Below are positions 49,430-61,775 of a stretch of DNA of 64,000 bases, in pieces (position 1 is the stretch's first letter; the number at the start of each line of letters is the position of its first letter). The translations under genes and the position numbers were made by a program. The notes under the pieces are model-generated. The model had not been told where the DNA came from, searched no databases, and was given only the letters and a program-made list of their open reading frames with translations. Source of the DNA: Burhinus oedicnemus (taxonomy: Eukaryota > Chordata > Aves > Charadriiformes > Burhinidae); NCBI GenBank assembly GCA_008921705.1, contig VFFE01007192.1, positions 1,348,228 to 1,412,227 of the forward strand, in the 5' to 3' direction.

Positions 49430-50600
49430 GTTGATAGTACCTAACTAGAACTGTATGCTTCAATAAAACAAGTGTCCTACTGTGCTGGAATACAAATGGG
49501 CTGTCTGTGGCAGGATATAGCAAAGACGTTTGGCAGAGAGGGATTTGAAAGCTTCTGGCATAATGTAATTGAATTGGCCATTTCTTTAAAGATACAGCAA
49601 ATTGTTTGCTGCGGCATTCATCATCGTAAGGAAGGTCAGACAGCTTGCCAAACATATGATATTCATAATAAAAAGTAAAATGGTGACGCTTATATTTAAA
49701 CACAAATCATGTTATCGTGTTTGTAAAAGCTGTGGAAATGAATGGGAATATTTTTGGTGGTGCTGAGGCATTAGTAATCTAAGTAGGACTGTAATTCAAG
49801 AGGGGAAAAGCTTATAGTCAGGGAAAAGACCCCCAAGGGAATTCAGCTAGTGAGCAACATATGATCCCCCTGACTTGAAACGGTAGTAGGTGTTTTGGCA
49901 GGAGTATTGCTGACTCTCTCTTCTGATCACTTAAGGGAAGATAAGCTTGCATGATCCTATTTTTTCCCCTTTAAGAAAACAAAGGGAGAAGTAACAGAGA
50001 AGAAGGAATTAAGGGAGTCTTTAAAAAGAGACAAAATCTAAACTGAAGCACTGCTGGGTTTTGTTAGTTGCGCTGTGACAGAACAAGATGATGCAACAAC
50101 CTGTAGCATATCTGAAATGTTACAAGAAATGCTCAGTATTGGTACACGGGGAAACCCCTCTCGAGTCACATCCAGAATGCTGAACATAAATTGCGTGATG
50201 ACAGGGGCTTTGGGCCACACAGTGATGCCTCTGCAAATGAGTAGCTGTTAGCTTTTAGGTTCTAACACATTCAGGAGACTGGCATTTTGATTTCTTGCAC
50301 CACTGCACCGCTGATAGGGTTGGAAATGGGAATCAAAATAATTAGATTGGATATATAGATCCCAGCAAACCAGCCAAGAATGCGGCTGGGCTGGGGAGGG
50401 CCGCTCTGAATTCTAAAACGTGCCGGCACTTTTTTTTATGAGCAGGAGAGGACGGAAGGAGTAAACTAGAGTGCAGATGCTCGCCATCTATATTCAAAGC
50501 ATGTAATAAAATAATTGAATATATGCTTCCTCCTATTAAAGCCTGTTCAAATCAGTAATAAAGTACATTAGCATTATATTAAAAAGGGAGCACCAATTTT
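49430..50600. other. Non-coding DNA with further candidate conserved blocks
   Basis: 49430-49700 and 50380-50600 look like the previous block: complex, repeat-poor, with homeodomain-like AT motifs (for example AATAAAATAATTGAATAT at about 50506, CATTAGCATTATATTAAA at about 50567) and retained CpGs in 50160-50430. No domain is recognised in the short frames on either strand. Confidence 0.3.
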
Positions 50601-51235
50601 CAGGTAATATATCTTAGTTACAGTATGTACAGGGTACAGGCAGACTGGGAAGTGGCCTTTTACATCATCTGTGGCATTCCTCCTTGCTGATAGAGGACTG
50701 TTCCCATCAGTGCATTTTCTGTTATTTTGTCCAGCAGTAGCTTTGCGGTATTCCCTCTGGCAGTTTTTTCACAGGCCAACAGTCGTTCCATTCCGAAAAG
50801 CCTTCCCTGCTAGTCATTCAATATTTTCCATTTATAAAAAACCCCCAACTTTCCATTTAGTCCTTCTTCAGTTTCCATATCTGATAGAAAATGTCTTCCT
50901 TTTTATGCTATGCAGATTGCTTCTTTAGATATTTGTAAACTATTACCTCACTTTCTCTTTGCTGCACTTTGCCATTTTTCATCTGTACAAATTTATTTTT
51001 CAGTCTTTACTCAACAGTCAGTTATTCAAGTTTCTGCTTTTTAGACACCCCTCTTCATTTAACCAGGAGATTCAGGAGTCCAGATCCTCCTAAATTTGTA
51101 GAGGGTATAGGTTTTTTCTGTTAGCATGATTTCTGATGCTTTTCTTTTTTTTAATTTCTGCTATGTAGCTTGCCTGCCGATACTATCACCTACTTCATTT
51201 ACGGCTCAGTGCACTTTTCCCCTTCCTTCCTTATT

Positions 51236-51237
<2 letters not shown>

Positions 51238-51266
<29 letters not shown>
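51238..51266. repeat. Poly(T) run
   Basis: Twenty-nine T residues in a pyrimidine-rich stretch. If a retrocopy were on the minus strand its body would lie to the right of the run in this orientation, and no recognisable coding remnant is there. Confidence 0.9.
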
Positions 51267-53949
51267 GTACCAAACTTGTTACATCTTGCATTTTCCCAAG
51301 TAATATCTCTTTGTTACTTTCCATTTGTATTTCTGTGTTTCCTTTTCATTACATTAAATTCCAAGTCCTTCTTGTCTCCGCAGCTTCTAATCTGTCTAGT
51401 CAATGTTAAGCATCGTGGTTTGTGTGCACATCTGTGATGAGGAAAGCAGTGAATGCAGTATCTCCTGTGCTTTAAAGCCAGGTGTACAGGGCTCTGTCTC
51501 TGCTCATACTATATGATAATAACACATGCTTAAGTATTTGCCTGCTTTTGCAGAAGCCTGTCCTGTGTCCTGTCCCTGAAACACTGGCTGAATTTGTATG
51601 CGAATCCAGCAGTTATTGGCTCCAGTTGTAGTCACTGGAAAAACCTACGTTGAACTGTTTCTGGACATCCTTGTTCTGAATTAAAACACCAGCATTTTTC
51701 TCCTGTTTCCCTGCTCCAGGTCTCCAGGTGATTTTAGATGTTAGTTTTCTTACTGTGCTCTTCAGTCCATTATTTCACGTTATACTACTCAATTGTAAAG
51801 ACAGTGATGAGCAATAGCAAAGTGATGTCTTTTTGTTTTGATCTGTGCAACCCCATAATATCTAAGGCTCCTTCAGAAGCTGTCATTTGTGTACGTTAAG
51901 GTGCGCTGCAGCCATACTGTACGGCTTGCACCTAAGTGATACAACGTTTTGATGCAGGAATGCAAAACTAAGAAATAAAAAGTGTATTTACTATCCATAT
52001 GGAATGGATGATATTTAACTGGTATGGAGGTGCAATGGAAGTGCAGTGTGGAGGAGCAGTACTCATACCCTGAAGCTCAAAGTGTTTGGACGTATTGGGG
52101 AGAGAGTTTGGGAGTTCTGGAGGACCTCATCTTTCTGGTAGGAAACTGATAAAATCCAATCCATTTTGTCGAATGGAGACTGAAATTGTGAATTGGTCAT
52201 CATCTCGTAATAAGTGTGTGAAGATTTATGATATGAGAAGGCTCTTTTGTTGGAAGTTATGGAAATAAGATGTATTGGAAATAAGCTAAAGGTAGAAGAA
52301 CTCAAACAGGAAACAGATTTTGTTATTCCCCCAATATTCATAGCTATTTTAAAGCTGGAAAATTGTTGAAATTTAGATGAGGGATTGTCCATTAGCTGAA
52401 ATTTTTACATCCTGTTCAGATGAATTTCTAAAATACAGATTTCTTTCAATGTTGCAAAGTTACATGTAATGCAAGAATTCCATGTTTGACTTCCAAAATT
52501 TGTGTTACTGAGGAAACCCAGTTAGATAATGTACTGATCTCTTTTTATCTTCATGCTTATGAGGGTCTTCAGTTAAGGTTAGGGCTTTCATGCACACAGA
52601 TTATTTAGCTGAGATGATGGTCATGTGTTTCTGGAGTACAATTGCAACACAGTAGTTACTGTGCAAGAAACTGAAGAAATAGTTCAGTGATCTGTCCTGC
52701 TTCAAGTTACTTCTATGATGCCTTCTGCCCAGTGCTGCTGTTATGGCAGATAAAACATACAGCCCACTTAGGAGCCCAGTAAGGACTGACCAGTGTTCAA
52801 AGTTTGCTTGGATGCTTGGCACTGAGAATTTGGAAAAAAATGTTATTTTCTTTTTAATAATTTTTTCCTTGACCTTTATCTGCAATGAAATTGGCTGGCA
52901 GTATCACAGCCGGTCTAAATGCAACATTTTATTTATGGCAATACTTTTATAGAAGAACAAATGGAGTTTGGAAGAAAAAAAAAGAAATTAAAGAATCTTA
53001 GCTTCTTTAAATTAATAACTTGCTGAATGTGAATAAATTCAAATGCCGCTGTCTTGAACAAAGAGATCAAATTAAATACCTTGCGCAGGTTCCATAATAC
53101 TTGTCTGAGAGGACTGCAACACTGGATCCCCATGTTTTGACTCCTGCCATTCAGTCAACAGTATAGCAGTGTATTTTACATAGTCTGTAAAAACAAGGCA
53201 GTGTGTTACATAGGCAGTATTTTCTGTACCGGTTAGTGTGTTAAATGCTATTAAATATTTCCCGTTCCAAGGTATAAATAACCTTCTGTGACATGAATTC
53301 TAGGTAGTAGAAGCACTTTACATATTTCAGCACCACAGTATAGCATTTGTTTTGTTTAGGAGACCTTTAATCTTCTATTTTAAGTTATTAAAATCACATT
53401 ATATAAACAGCAGGATCTGCCACTTAGCTAACTTGATTGTGCTGTAACTCAGAACAAACTGGGCTGTTTCTTCTGTGTCAGGAAGACTTTCTCTGCTTGT
53501 GTCTTATCCTTGGGTATTGGAACCATGTTTATGTCCTTCTACAATAATCTTCAGAACTAATTATGTTCAGTTCACTACCAATGCACATTATATGGGATGA
53601 CTTATTTCGCTGTACAACAAATGAACTCACCTCTTCATGAATCTGTGTTGACTTTGCTTTTGAAGACCATCTGAAAATCGGTAAAAGAATATTCAAATTC
53701 TTTTGCTTTTTCTGATCTCTTTTGCAACACTTAGAAACATGGTGAGTGGTCTCCTCTTGTGAGATAGTATACAATCAAGGAAATTTTTAGATTCTTTCTA
53801 AACTGGTGGAAAAGTTTCATTTATCCACAAACTTAGCTGTAAAGAGATGTATATAGTTAGTTATTTAAAAAAATAAATCTCATGGCTGTGTAGGACTCCA
53901 TTTTGCCAAAGGATGTGACAAATGTTTTGGTATTTCTGAAACAAAACCC

Positions 53950-53966
53950 ATTATTATTATTATTAT
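53950..53966. repeat. (TTA) microsatellite
   Basis: A short perfect ATT/TTA trinucleotide run. Confidence 0.9.
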
Positions 53967-55542
53967 GTGATCTTAGGGGAATGTGGTTTTGAAACTTGCT
54001 TTGTTACTGTAGCAAGGTTTTTTAGACTTTCAAAGCATTAGTTCTTATATTAATAATACCCTTCTCCTATCCGTGTATTCTTTGGAAAGATTAGGCTTGT
54101 TTAAGAAATGGTAAGTGACAGTACTGATATCTTAGCTCCAAACTTTGGGAAGTGCTTCCCTTAGTTTCCTTTTCCATGCCCCTCTCCAGGAACAACAGCG
54201 GTACAAAAATGCAGATGTTGAAAGGCACGAAAATGTGTTTAAAGTATTTTCCTTCTGTCTTGGAACAATGGTTGCTGACAGCAGAAGGCTTGCTTGCTTG
54301 TTAAAATTAGATTTGAATCATCAGTGTAATAGTGGTAGGAAATTGTAGGATGGAAGGGTGCCAGGAAGCCTATCTATATCTGCCCTTTCAGTATGCGTAA
54401 GGTGGGCCCTGAATGACTTTAGCTGGCTCCTCAGTTGAGCAAGCTCGCCCTAAATGACAAGTACTGGTTTAAGCATCCTTAAAACAAAATACTTTGTACC
54501 TGAGCAAAAGCCATTTAGGTGGGATACCAAGAACAAGACACAAGCACAGCAATGCAAGATGGCTGCTTAGGCTTCCTAAGCGTGTGCTTCTTCTTGGTTC
54601 CTTACATCACATTTAATTGGGCCCAAGCTCGTTACCTCTCACCATTTTTCTGGACTAGGTTAAAAAAAAGATAAATCTGTGTTTTGGGGCTTGGTTTATT
54701 GGATTTTATGCTTGTAAAAACACTGCGAAGTTTTCTTGAGCTAGCTGTGAGTGAACTAGAGGACGACGCCTGCTTTAAAGCTGTGTCAGTCAGCAACATT
54801 TTGGCTTATTCTGTTTCTCCTCTGCTGTTTTAAGGCAGTCCGGTACCCAATTGCTTCCTTGCTATAGTTATTATCCATTGGCTTTTCAGTAACCCAATCT
54901 ACGGAAGACAGTGACCTCTCTATGCACCTTAAAACCATTCACAGAAATGGCTGTAATTCTGCTGATGCAAAATTCAGCTACCCATTTAATTCTTTTTCTT
55001 ACAGAGGGGCTGGTTATGTCTCTGCTGTGTACTGGCTTCTATTTGATTTCTGGTGTGGTTTTTACACTATTTCCATAAGCAGCTTGGTTCCTGATTACTT
55101 CAGGGAGTGCTTTGCGTGATATAATGGTAATTGATATCAGCTGAAGTGCTAAAGCTACCAGTCCTCTAATTTAAATTGGTGCCAGTCAGAGATGGGAGAG
55201 CCAAAGCAGGATTGTGCATGGGAGAGGTCTCTGCTTTTGGAAATTATTTAGTTTGCCCTCATAACGGAGTAAGAATTTTCTGGCCTTCAGGTCATGTGGT
55301 TATTCTTGTCCTGGGTGGCAAAGTGGAATCAAAGTGGCTGTGAAGGGACAATCAAGGAGGAATTTTAGTTTAAGTGTTTAATGTTGTTTAGTGCATTACT
55401 CTTCTCTTCATCAGTGCTATGAATGCAATCAGACATATTTTAAAATAAATCTACATAAATAACTGTCTTATAATAATGCAGCATTGGTTTATATCTTTTT
55501 ATATCATTTGTTTACATCTACTCCATTTAACACTCTCCCTCT

Positions 55543-55558
55543 TGTATGTATGTATGTA
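55543..55558. repeat. (TGTA)4 microsatellite
   Basis: Four perfect TGTA units followed by CATC/TATC and TATA sequence. Confidence 0.9.
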
Positions 55559-56812
55559 TCCATCTATCTGTATATATCTAGAGTTTATATATGTAATGTT
55601 TATTTATTTTATGGAGACATAAGCAGTTCTACAGCTGGACTGTATTGTTTATAGGTATTATTTAACTGCTGGCAAATATTTGAAAGGCACAGGACCACCA
55701 TAGTTTCATGAGACTGGTATAGCAAATTTGATTGTACCCAAGAGAAAATGGAAAGTGTTGCCTAAGCATGAGAGGCCACCTTGAGTTGACCTGCTTGTGT
55801 GTTCAGCTTATAGACTGCAATCCGTACTCCTGCATGTGTACCAACTGGAACAAGACTGGGTTATGTGGAAGATTTTGCTGGAAGTTACTGATGTATTTGT
55901 GTTTGAAAAAATGGATAGGGATTGATCTAGTTTTTTTTTCCCAGAGTCCTTACAGGCCTGGTAGAATGATGTACTGTCAGGTAGGCTTCATGTTGCCCAG
56001 ATGACAGTGGTTTGTACAGCTCCACTGGTAGCTTGTTCTGCTCTCCAAGATGTTTTCAGAAACGTAACTCAAGTTTTCTTTCCTGTACATTGAGTCCATT
56101 ATTTATTGTTATATCTTTGCTGATTAATTTGTGTGCCCTCTTTGTGGTATTCGTAGACAGTTGTTTGCCACATTTCTCACAACAAGGTCAAGAGCTATTC
56201 CCTTAAATAGCCCAGATACTTGTGTTATGTAAAGCCTTTTTGTAAGTGTTCTTCCTATTTGTCTTGTCTATAAAAGTGTATGTCTAACCTAGAGTATTAA
56301 GATTTTCACGGCCTTGCTATTTACATTCTGCTTCAACTCAGTGCCTTGTGATATTACATATACTCTTAATCATACTGTTAGCCAGTATCATCTTTAAACA
56401 TATTCCATGTCCCCTGGGTATCTACCTACCATCTGTTACTTTATCCCATTAGACTTCCACCAGATTTCCCATTCTCTCCAGCATACTGTGCTGAAAAAAC
56501 CCTCCTTATAGTTTCCCTTGTTGATCTCCCAGTTTAGTCTTAATTACACAGCTAATCAGATTATGGTGACTTTTTCTATTTCTTGCCTCCTTGTGCTTTC
56601 CAGTTTGACCAAAAGCATATACTGGGAGCTGATTCTCTTCATTTCTGCAGACAGGTATTGTGTGCCTGCAGGATGAATATACAAGAATCTTCTAAACGCT
56701 GTTTTCTGTTGCATTCACTTTGTGTGGTGGGTATAAAGACTTATGTGGGGCCCAGTTCTTCACACCTTCAGCAGCCTCTCGGCCTCAACTTCCTCCTGTG
56801 AGCCAAGGGAAC

Positions 56813-57240
56813 CATAGAATAGAATCATAGAATCATGTTAGTTGGAAGAGACCTTTAAGATCATCGAGTCCAACCGTTAACCTAGCACTGCCAAGTCCAC
56901 CACCATGTCCCTAAGCACCACATCTACGGGGTCTTTTAAATACCTCCAGGGATGGTGATTCAGCCACTTCCCTGTGCAGACTCTTCCAATGTTTGATAAC
57001 CCTTTCTGTGAAGAAATTTTTCCTAATATCCAATCTAAGCCTCCCCTGGCGCAACTTGAGGCTGTTTCCTCTTGTCCTGTCGCTTGTTACTTGGGAGAAG
57101 AGACTGACCCCCACCTCGCTACAACCTCCTTTCAGGTAGTTGTAGAGTGATAAGGTCTCCCCTCAGCCTCCTTCTCTCCAGACTAAAAAACCCCAGTTCC
57201 CTCAGCCGCTCCTCATAAGACTTGTGCTCTAGACCCCTCA
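56813..57240 (-). mobile_element. 5'-truncated CR1 LINE, 3' end
   Basis: Read on the minus strand, the element ends in the CR1-typical ATGATTCTATGATTCTAT type of terminal repeat (seen here as ATAGAATCATAGAATCAT at 56815-56835). Upstream on the same strand are the C-terminal parts of ORF2. The frame covering 57119-57403 includes [19 protein letters not shown] and GDLITL. The frame 56911-57114 includes [20 protein letters not shown] and [14 protein letters not shown] frame break lies between the two near 57115. CR1 copies are normally 5'-truncated and make no clear target duplication, as here. Similarity stops near 57240. It is younger than the two L3-type relics because its blocks are far less worn. 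Confidence 0.93.
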
Positions 57241-57499
57241 TCCCACTCTTTGCAGTTGGCCCCAGCCAAGCCAAATGCAGGGGCTCCGAAGGGCCCGTCC
57301 TGCCCTCCCTCCCCTTCTCCTTGCCCCACACTCCTGCTCCCTGGGTGCTGTCGGCTCTGTCGTAGTGCCGCTGCACAGTGCTGAAAAATAGCTTTATTTG
57401 CAAGGTGAGCTTCCCGTCAGATCAACAGTCTGATCCAGCCCCTGTCACCGACACATGGGAACAGTAGGGTCTTAAATAAGCTTAGGCTGGCTATTAATA
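57241..57499. other. GC-richer non-coding DNA beside CR1
   Basis: The sequence is pyrimidine- and CpG-richer than most of the window. The N-terminal part of the CR1-overlapping reverse frame extends into it but is not CR1-like, so this is host flank. Confidence 0.5.
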
Positions 57500-58260
57500 C
57501 ACAACGCTGAGTCACTGCTGAAAACGCTTTACTTTGCGGTGCACCTTTTTAAAGCAAACCATTACCAGATCCGGTCTGCCTTGAACGAGCTATAAATTGC
57601 TCTCCTGGGCCACTGAATGACGAGCGGCTCGGCCATTTGTGTGGAGAGGCGAGGTAGGCACGCATGGAGAATTACCTCAGCGGGTGTCTGCAGCCACCCT
57701 GCCTCTGCTCCAGCATCACCGCCCAAATGAAAACCTGGGGAAATGCCCTTCAGGCAGGGAAAGCGGCTTTCTGATTTCTTTAAAACCTGCAAGAAATTTA
57801 GTATTCTGGGAAGATGTGTGAGAATTATTTACAAAGACCGGTGGTCTTAATCACCAGGTGACTGATGTCAATAAACTCTCTGGTGATGTTGTTGTTGTTA
57901 TAGAAATACCTCAACAGGCTGGAGCTCAGACCTGGTGATAGCTCCAAACAACTCAGAGAGCATCTCTGCTTTTAACTGACGTTAACCGACATTCCTGCGT
58001 TGGGGACCATTGTTTTATGGGGCGAGAAGTGTTCTTTCATTCACCGCTCATTTTTTGTAATGCTGGACAAAAGCTTGCCTGATAAAACTGCATGTTTTCA
58101 TGGCTAATAAGCTCAGCCAGTCCTTGGTTTCTGTCCATGTACTACAGGAATTAAACCATATGGAATATTACTGTGGAATATTTAGGTTCATTTATAAATA
58201 CAAAGATTCATGTGTACAAATTGGCTTCAGTCTTAATTGATTTAGAATACTTGATCAGAC
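57500..58260. other. Candidate conserved non-coding element cluster
   Basis: The stretch is complex, CpG-retaining and almost repeat-free. It contains the E-box palindrome TCACCAGGTGA (57851-57861), of the CAGGTG type bound by ZEB/Snail and bHLH factors, a GTCAATAAACTC motif just after it, and two TGGAATAT octamers 13 bp apart (58161-58168, 58174-58181). Short frames on both strands have no recognised domain. Enhancer identity is inferred from texture and motifs only. Confidence 0.35.
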
Positions 58261-61200
58261 AACACAGCTGAGCCAACGTAACTCTTGCTGCCACTGAGAG
58301 AGGTGGTTCGGCCCTCGCTTTTGTCTTCCCTCCCTTCTGGGCATATGGTGCTCATCTGACTCCTCGCTCCACCACTGAACTCCTTCCTTCCTGGAAGAGA
58401 TCAAGCCATTTTATCTGGTTCGACGGTGTGAAACAAGTGTGAGGAGCTGTGTGCTTCCCTTCTGGAAACTGCGTTTCAGCACAAGGGTTGCAGGTCTAGT
58501 GAGAAAACCTCCAGTGCCAAGGGGTATGAGCTAGATCAGCATGGGTTCATTTGTACTTACTGTTTTGATCAAGAAAAGGAGTTGTCTGGTTTTACATATA
58601 TCTTCCGTGATATATTTTTAGACATTACCACCTGCACATGATATAATAGTCCCGTGGCAAAAGGAAAAAAAAAAAAAGAGAAAAGAATGGCATTTCTAGC
58701 ACAGATGGCATGATTGATAGAGCTGTGGTTTTACATACTTTGAATGTTAGTGGAGTGAGGAGACTTTCTGCTCTTAAACTTACACTATCCTGCATTCTAA
58801 AATAAAAGATATTAAAAAATGCCTTGGTGCATGTATACTTGGCAGAAAAACATGACTTAATACTTCACCCAGTAAAAAATCAGTGGTCACAGAATGAAAG
58901 TGTTCTTCACCAGCTAATTATGTAGAACGTGGCTACGTTTCAGTAGTTTTGGTGACTGATCAGGGCATCATGTGTTTGAAGTATGGGTCCTCTACCTGTG
59001 TTTATTTGGACTTTCTGTCTTACTGCAGTTCTGCAGAGCTAGCAAGAGTCACCTCTGGTGTACTGCCGTCCTTTACAGTAGCCCCATTGGAAAGCCTGGT
59101 GCAAGTAATGTAGCTTTGGGAAACAGCATTAGGAATGCTGGGTTGGGTACCATCTTGATTTAACAACGGCCTTAAGCAAGCATGTGTGAAAGTGAAAATG
59201 CAGAGGTTGCAGGGGCAAACTTAATGCTTGCACTCAAGAGGTGGAGCAGACACTAGGGCAAGAAATGTCCTTGTTGGTGTTGCCTGAGTTCAGCTATTGC
59301 TGCGTGGGAGCAGTGGCAAGTGGAGGTGGGAGATGCCTGGAGCCCAGGGAGGCGGTCAGAAGGGAGAGGTTGGAGCATGATTGTGCCTCTGGTTGAGGGA
59401 CGCAAGGGAGAGATGCCTTTCATTCTGACAGCTTGGGTGCGCTTTTCTTGATATTTAGGTTCTCCACAGTCTTCACAGCATTTTTGTTTTATGTGTCATC
59501 TCCTTGGCTGTTTTACTGTTTTCTATAGAGAAAGGAAACTTACTAGGTGTAGTGCTGGAAACAGACAGTATTGACAGCAGTCCTAGTTTTGGGACTCCTG
59601 GCCATTGGCACTATGTGACAAAATCTCTTAAAGCTGACCTATAAGAGTACCTTAGGTCACAGAATTGTACTGCTGTCTCTTGTGGACTAGCCACTGGAAA
59701 GAGATGTCCAAGCTGGATGTAATGAATTAAACGTGCCTTTGCACCAGCAGAGCCAAGCCAGGCTTGGTCTTGGTCTGCCAGACCCTCTGTGAGTCGAATG
59801 GAACCTGAGGCACGGGGACTTTGGTTGCTTCTGGGAATCACCTGCTTGTGTAGCCTCCGGGTGGAGAAGGAGCCCGGCACAGTACACTCACGCCCGCCAA
59901 GTAGAAGCCATCAGCGGTGGCCAAATGGGGCATGTGTCCCCCACCAGTTGGGCTTCCTTCAGGCCTGGCTGGGTGAGCCAGCAGGGCTGGCTGGAGCCTG
60001 ACTTCATGTTGAAATGGAGAGCCAGAGCTGGGTGGGCAGCAGACGTCGGGTAGTGGGGGACTTTAACAGCTGGTTTTTAGTCGTCTCTGCTGACAAACCC
60101 AGCAGTTTTCAGCGTAGCTAAGTCAGAACACGTTTTGCATGGGATTGAAAAGGCAACCTCCTGTGCCCAGGGCTTCTTGCTGCCCAGTTTCAAAACACTG
60201 CTGCAGAATAGGGAGGTTTACAAAAATGACAAGAAAGAGGTTTATAGTAGAAAACAGAAGTAAACATAAGTGTAGGTGTCATGGCTTCTTGCTTTACATG
60301 TGGGGACAGACCTTTATATTCTCAAGCGACTGGTGATTTTGAATATCCATAGTTGTACACTGCAAAGAGTTGGGTTGCTTAGTGGTTTTGACAGTCTGGT
60401 CCCCGACAAATTATTTGAGAGAGGTTACTTACAGCCATGTTGCTTACAAAAATTACGTCATGTATGCGTGGTGCATACAGGTGCACATATACATGTGTGT
60501 GTGTGTCTGCTGACCACTCATTAAAATCACTTTCTTCCTGTACTGACCCCGAGGTTTGGAGACATTTTTCACACGGTGCACGAGGCAGTATCTCAGACCA
60601 CAGGTTCTGCAAAAGCAAAGTATTTTCTAACAGCGGCAAGTTAATTTTTGGAAATGCAGAACCGCGAGGAAGCAGCGTTATTTGGCGGGTCCATAAGGTT
60701 TGGCAGGACGGAAGGGTGGGCTCAGCAGCTGGGGTCGGGCAGGCGCTGCTGGCCACGTGTATGGATGTGTTTGCATCCTGGCCCCCCCATCCCAGCATCC
60801 CCCCGGCCCCATCTGCGCCCTGACTCAGAGCGGGCACGTACAGAAATGGCTGTGGTTGTACCTGCTTGTGGGTGATGGGTTGTTTTTCCCCTCCGATGGC
60901 TGCAGGCACGGAAGAGAACAGCAGCTTATCAAGCACTTCAATCTGGTTTGCCGAGCGTAACAGCTTATGAGAAAATGGCTGCCTTGTTTTCCAGGGCTGT
61001 CCCAGGGATGACCACGCAAGAGAAAATGAGGATCTGAGCATGAGAAATCTCTGAGCAGTTTCCCGGCCCATTTAGCATTTATAAATACACGGTGAAGGAT
61101 CCTTTTTCTTTCCAGGTAGCTGCCTGACTCGAGTCCTTGCAGATTTGCCGTTCAGCACTGTCATTCTGGCTGGTCTGCTTCAAGGGTGGCTCCTTTGGAG

Positions 61201-61479
61201 GGGGGGCAAAAAGGAGCCGCTCCAAACCCATATCGGTGCTCCTTGGGAACCCTTCCGAGATAGGGGTGTGTGCCTCTGTGTCTCTCTCTATATATGCATA
61301 TATATACACACGTATGTGTCTACAAGGTGAGATTTTAGGCATGAAGTTTGACTTCTAAGCTGCTGGTACTGTAATCACTTGCTTTTTAGTGATTATATTA
61401 ATGAAGTGTTGTTTTCTAAAGTATTTAGTGCTTCTAAAAATTGCCGTCTTCATTTTCTCACCTTTTGAGTGACATAGCG
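58261..61479. other. Non-coding DNA, locally GC-rich
   Basis: No gene is supported. It holds the longest frame outside the provirus: 230 codons on the minus strand (60379-61071), without a recognised domain, in sequence with C-runs (60780-60815) and raised CpG. 59.75-60.06 kb is similarly GC-rich. A TG run (60494-60506) and an alternating TATATATGCATATATA palindrome (61289-61304) are present. I treat the frames as compositional. Confidence 0.55.
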
Positions 61480-61775
61480 TTGCATTATAGCAGACTATGT
61501 GACGTGAAATAGAAATGCATATAACCGTTACACTGAAGTATCTCTAGGCCAAGAAGGTTTTAATATTAATGCAGAAATGATCTGCACAAAACAATAACCC
61601 GCTGAATAACCCACTACAAAATTCTCTGCTGTTCAAGTGCATTATCCCATTATTAAGTGGGATAATAAAAGCAATTTTTAGCAAATTGTACCAGCTTTTT
61701 GCAGCGGTTTGTTTCCTTCCAGTCTTCAAGTGATCTCGATGCTTTAATTAATTAATTCTCTCAGTATCCCGCTGA
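61480..61775. other. Candidate enhancer-like element with NKX2-, GATA- and homeodomain-like motifs
   Basis: About 300 bp of complex sequence hold three TNAAGTG cores: TCAAGTGC near 61633, TTAAGTGG at 61654-61661 (a full NKX2 consensus) and TCAAGTGA near 61726. A perfect 9-bp inverted repeat, ATTATCCCA (61641-61649) and TGGGATAAT (61658-61666), supplies two GATA-like cores facing each other and overlaps the central NKX2-like site. TTAATTAATTAATT follows near 61745. Clustering of such motifs is typical of developmental enhancers. Function and conservation are inferred, not shown. Confidence 0.4.

Larger units (their letters stand above)
50601..56812. other. Non-coding single-copy DNA
   Basis: No gene is supported. 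It holds a 29-T run (51238-51266), a TTA repeat (53950-53966), a TGTA tetranucleotide repeat (55543-55558) and pyrimidine-rich sequence around 50.7-51.4 kb that yields Phe-rich nonsense frames. A complex patch at 54720-55190 could be conserved but carries no specific sign. Confidence 0.6.

Noticed and set aside
56813..57240. Target-site duplication around the CR1
   Set aside because: No convincing direct repeat flanks it; CR1 insertions commonly lack one.
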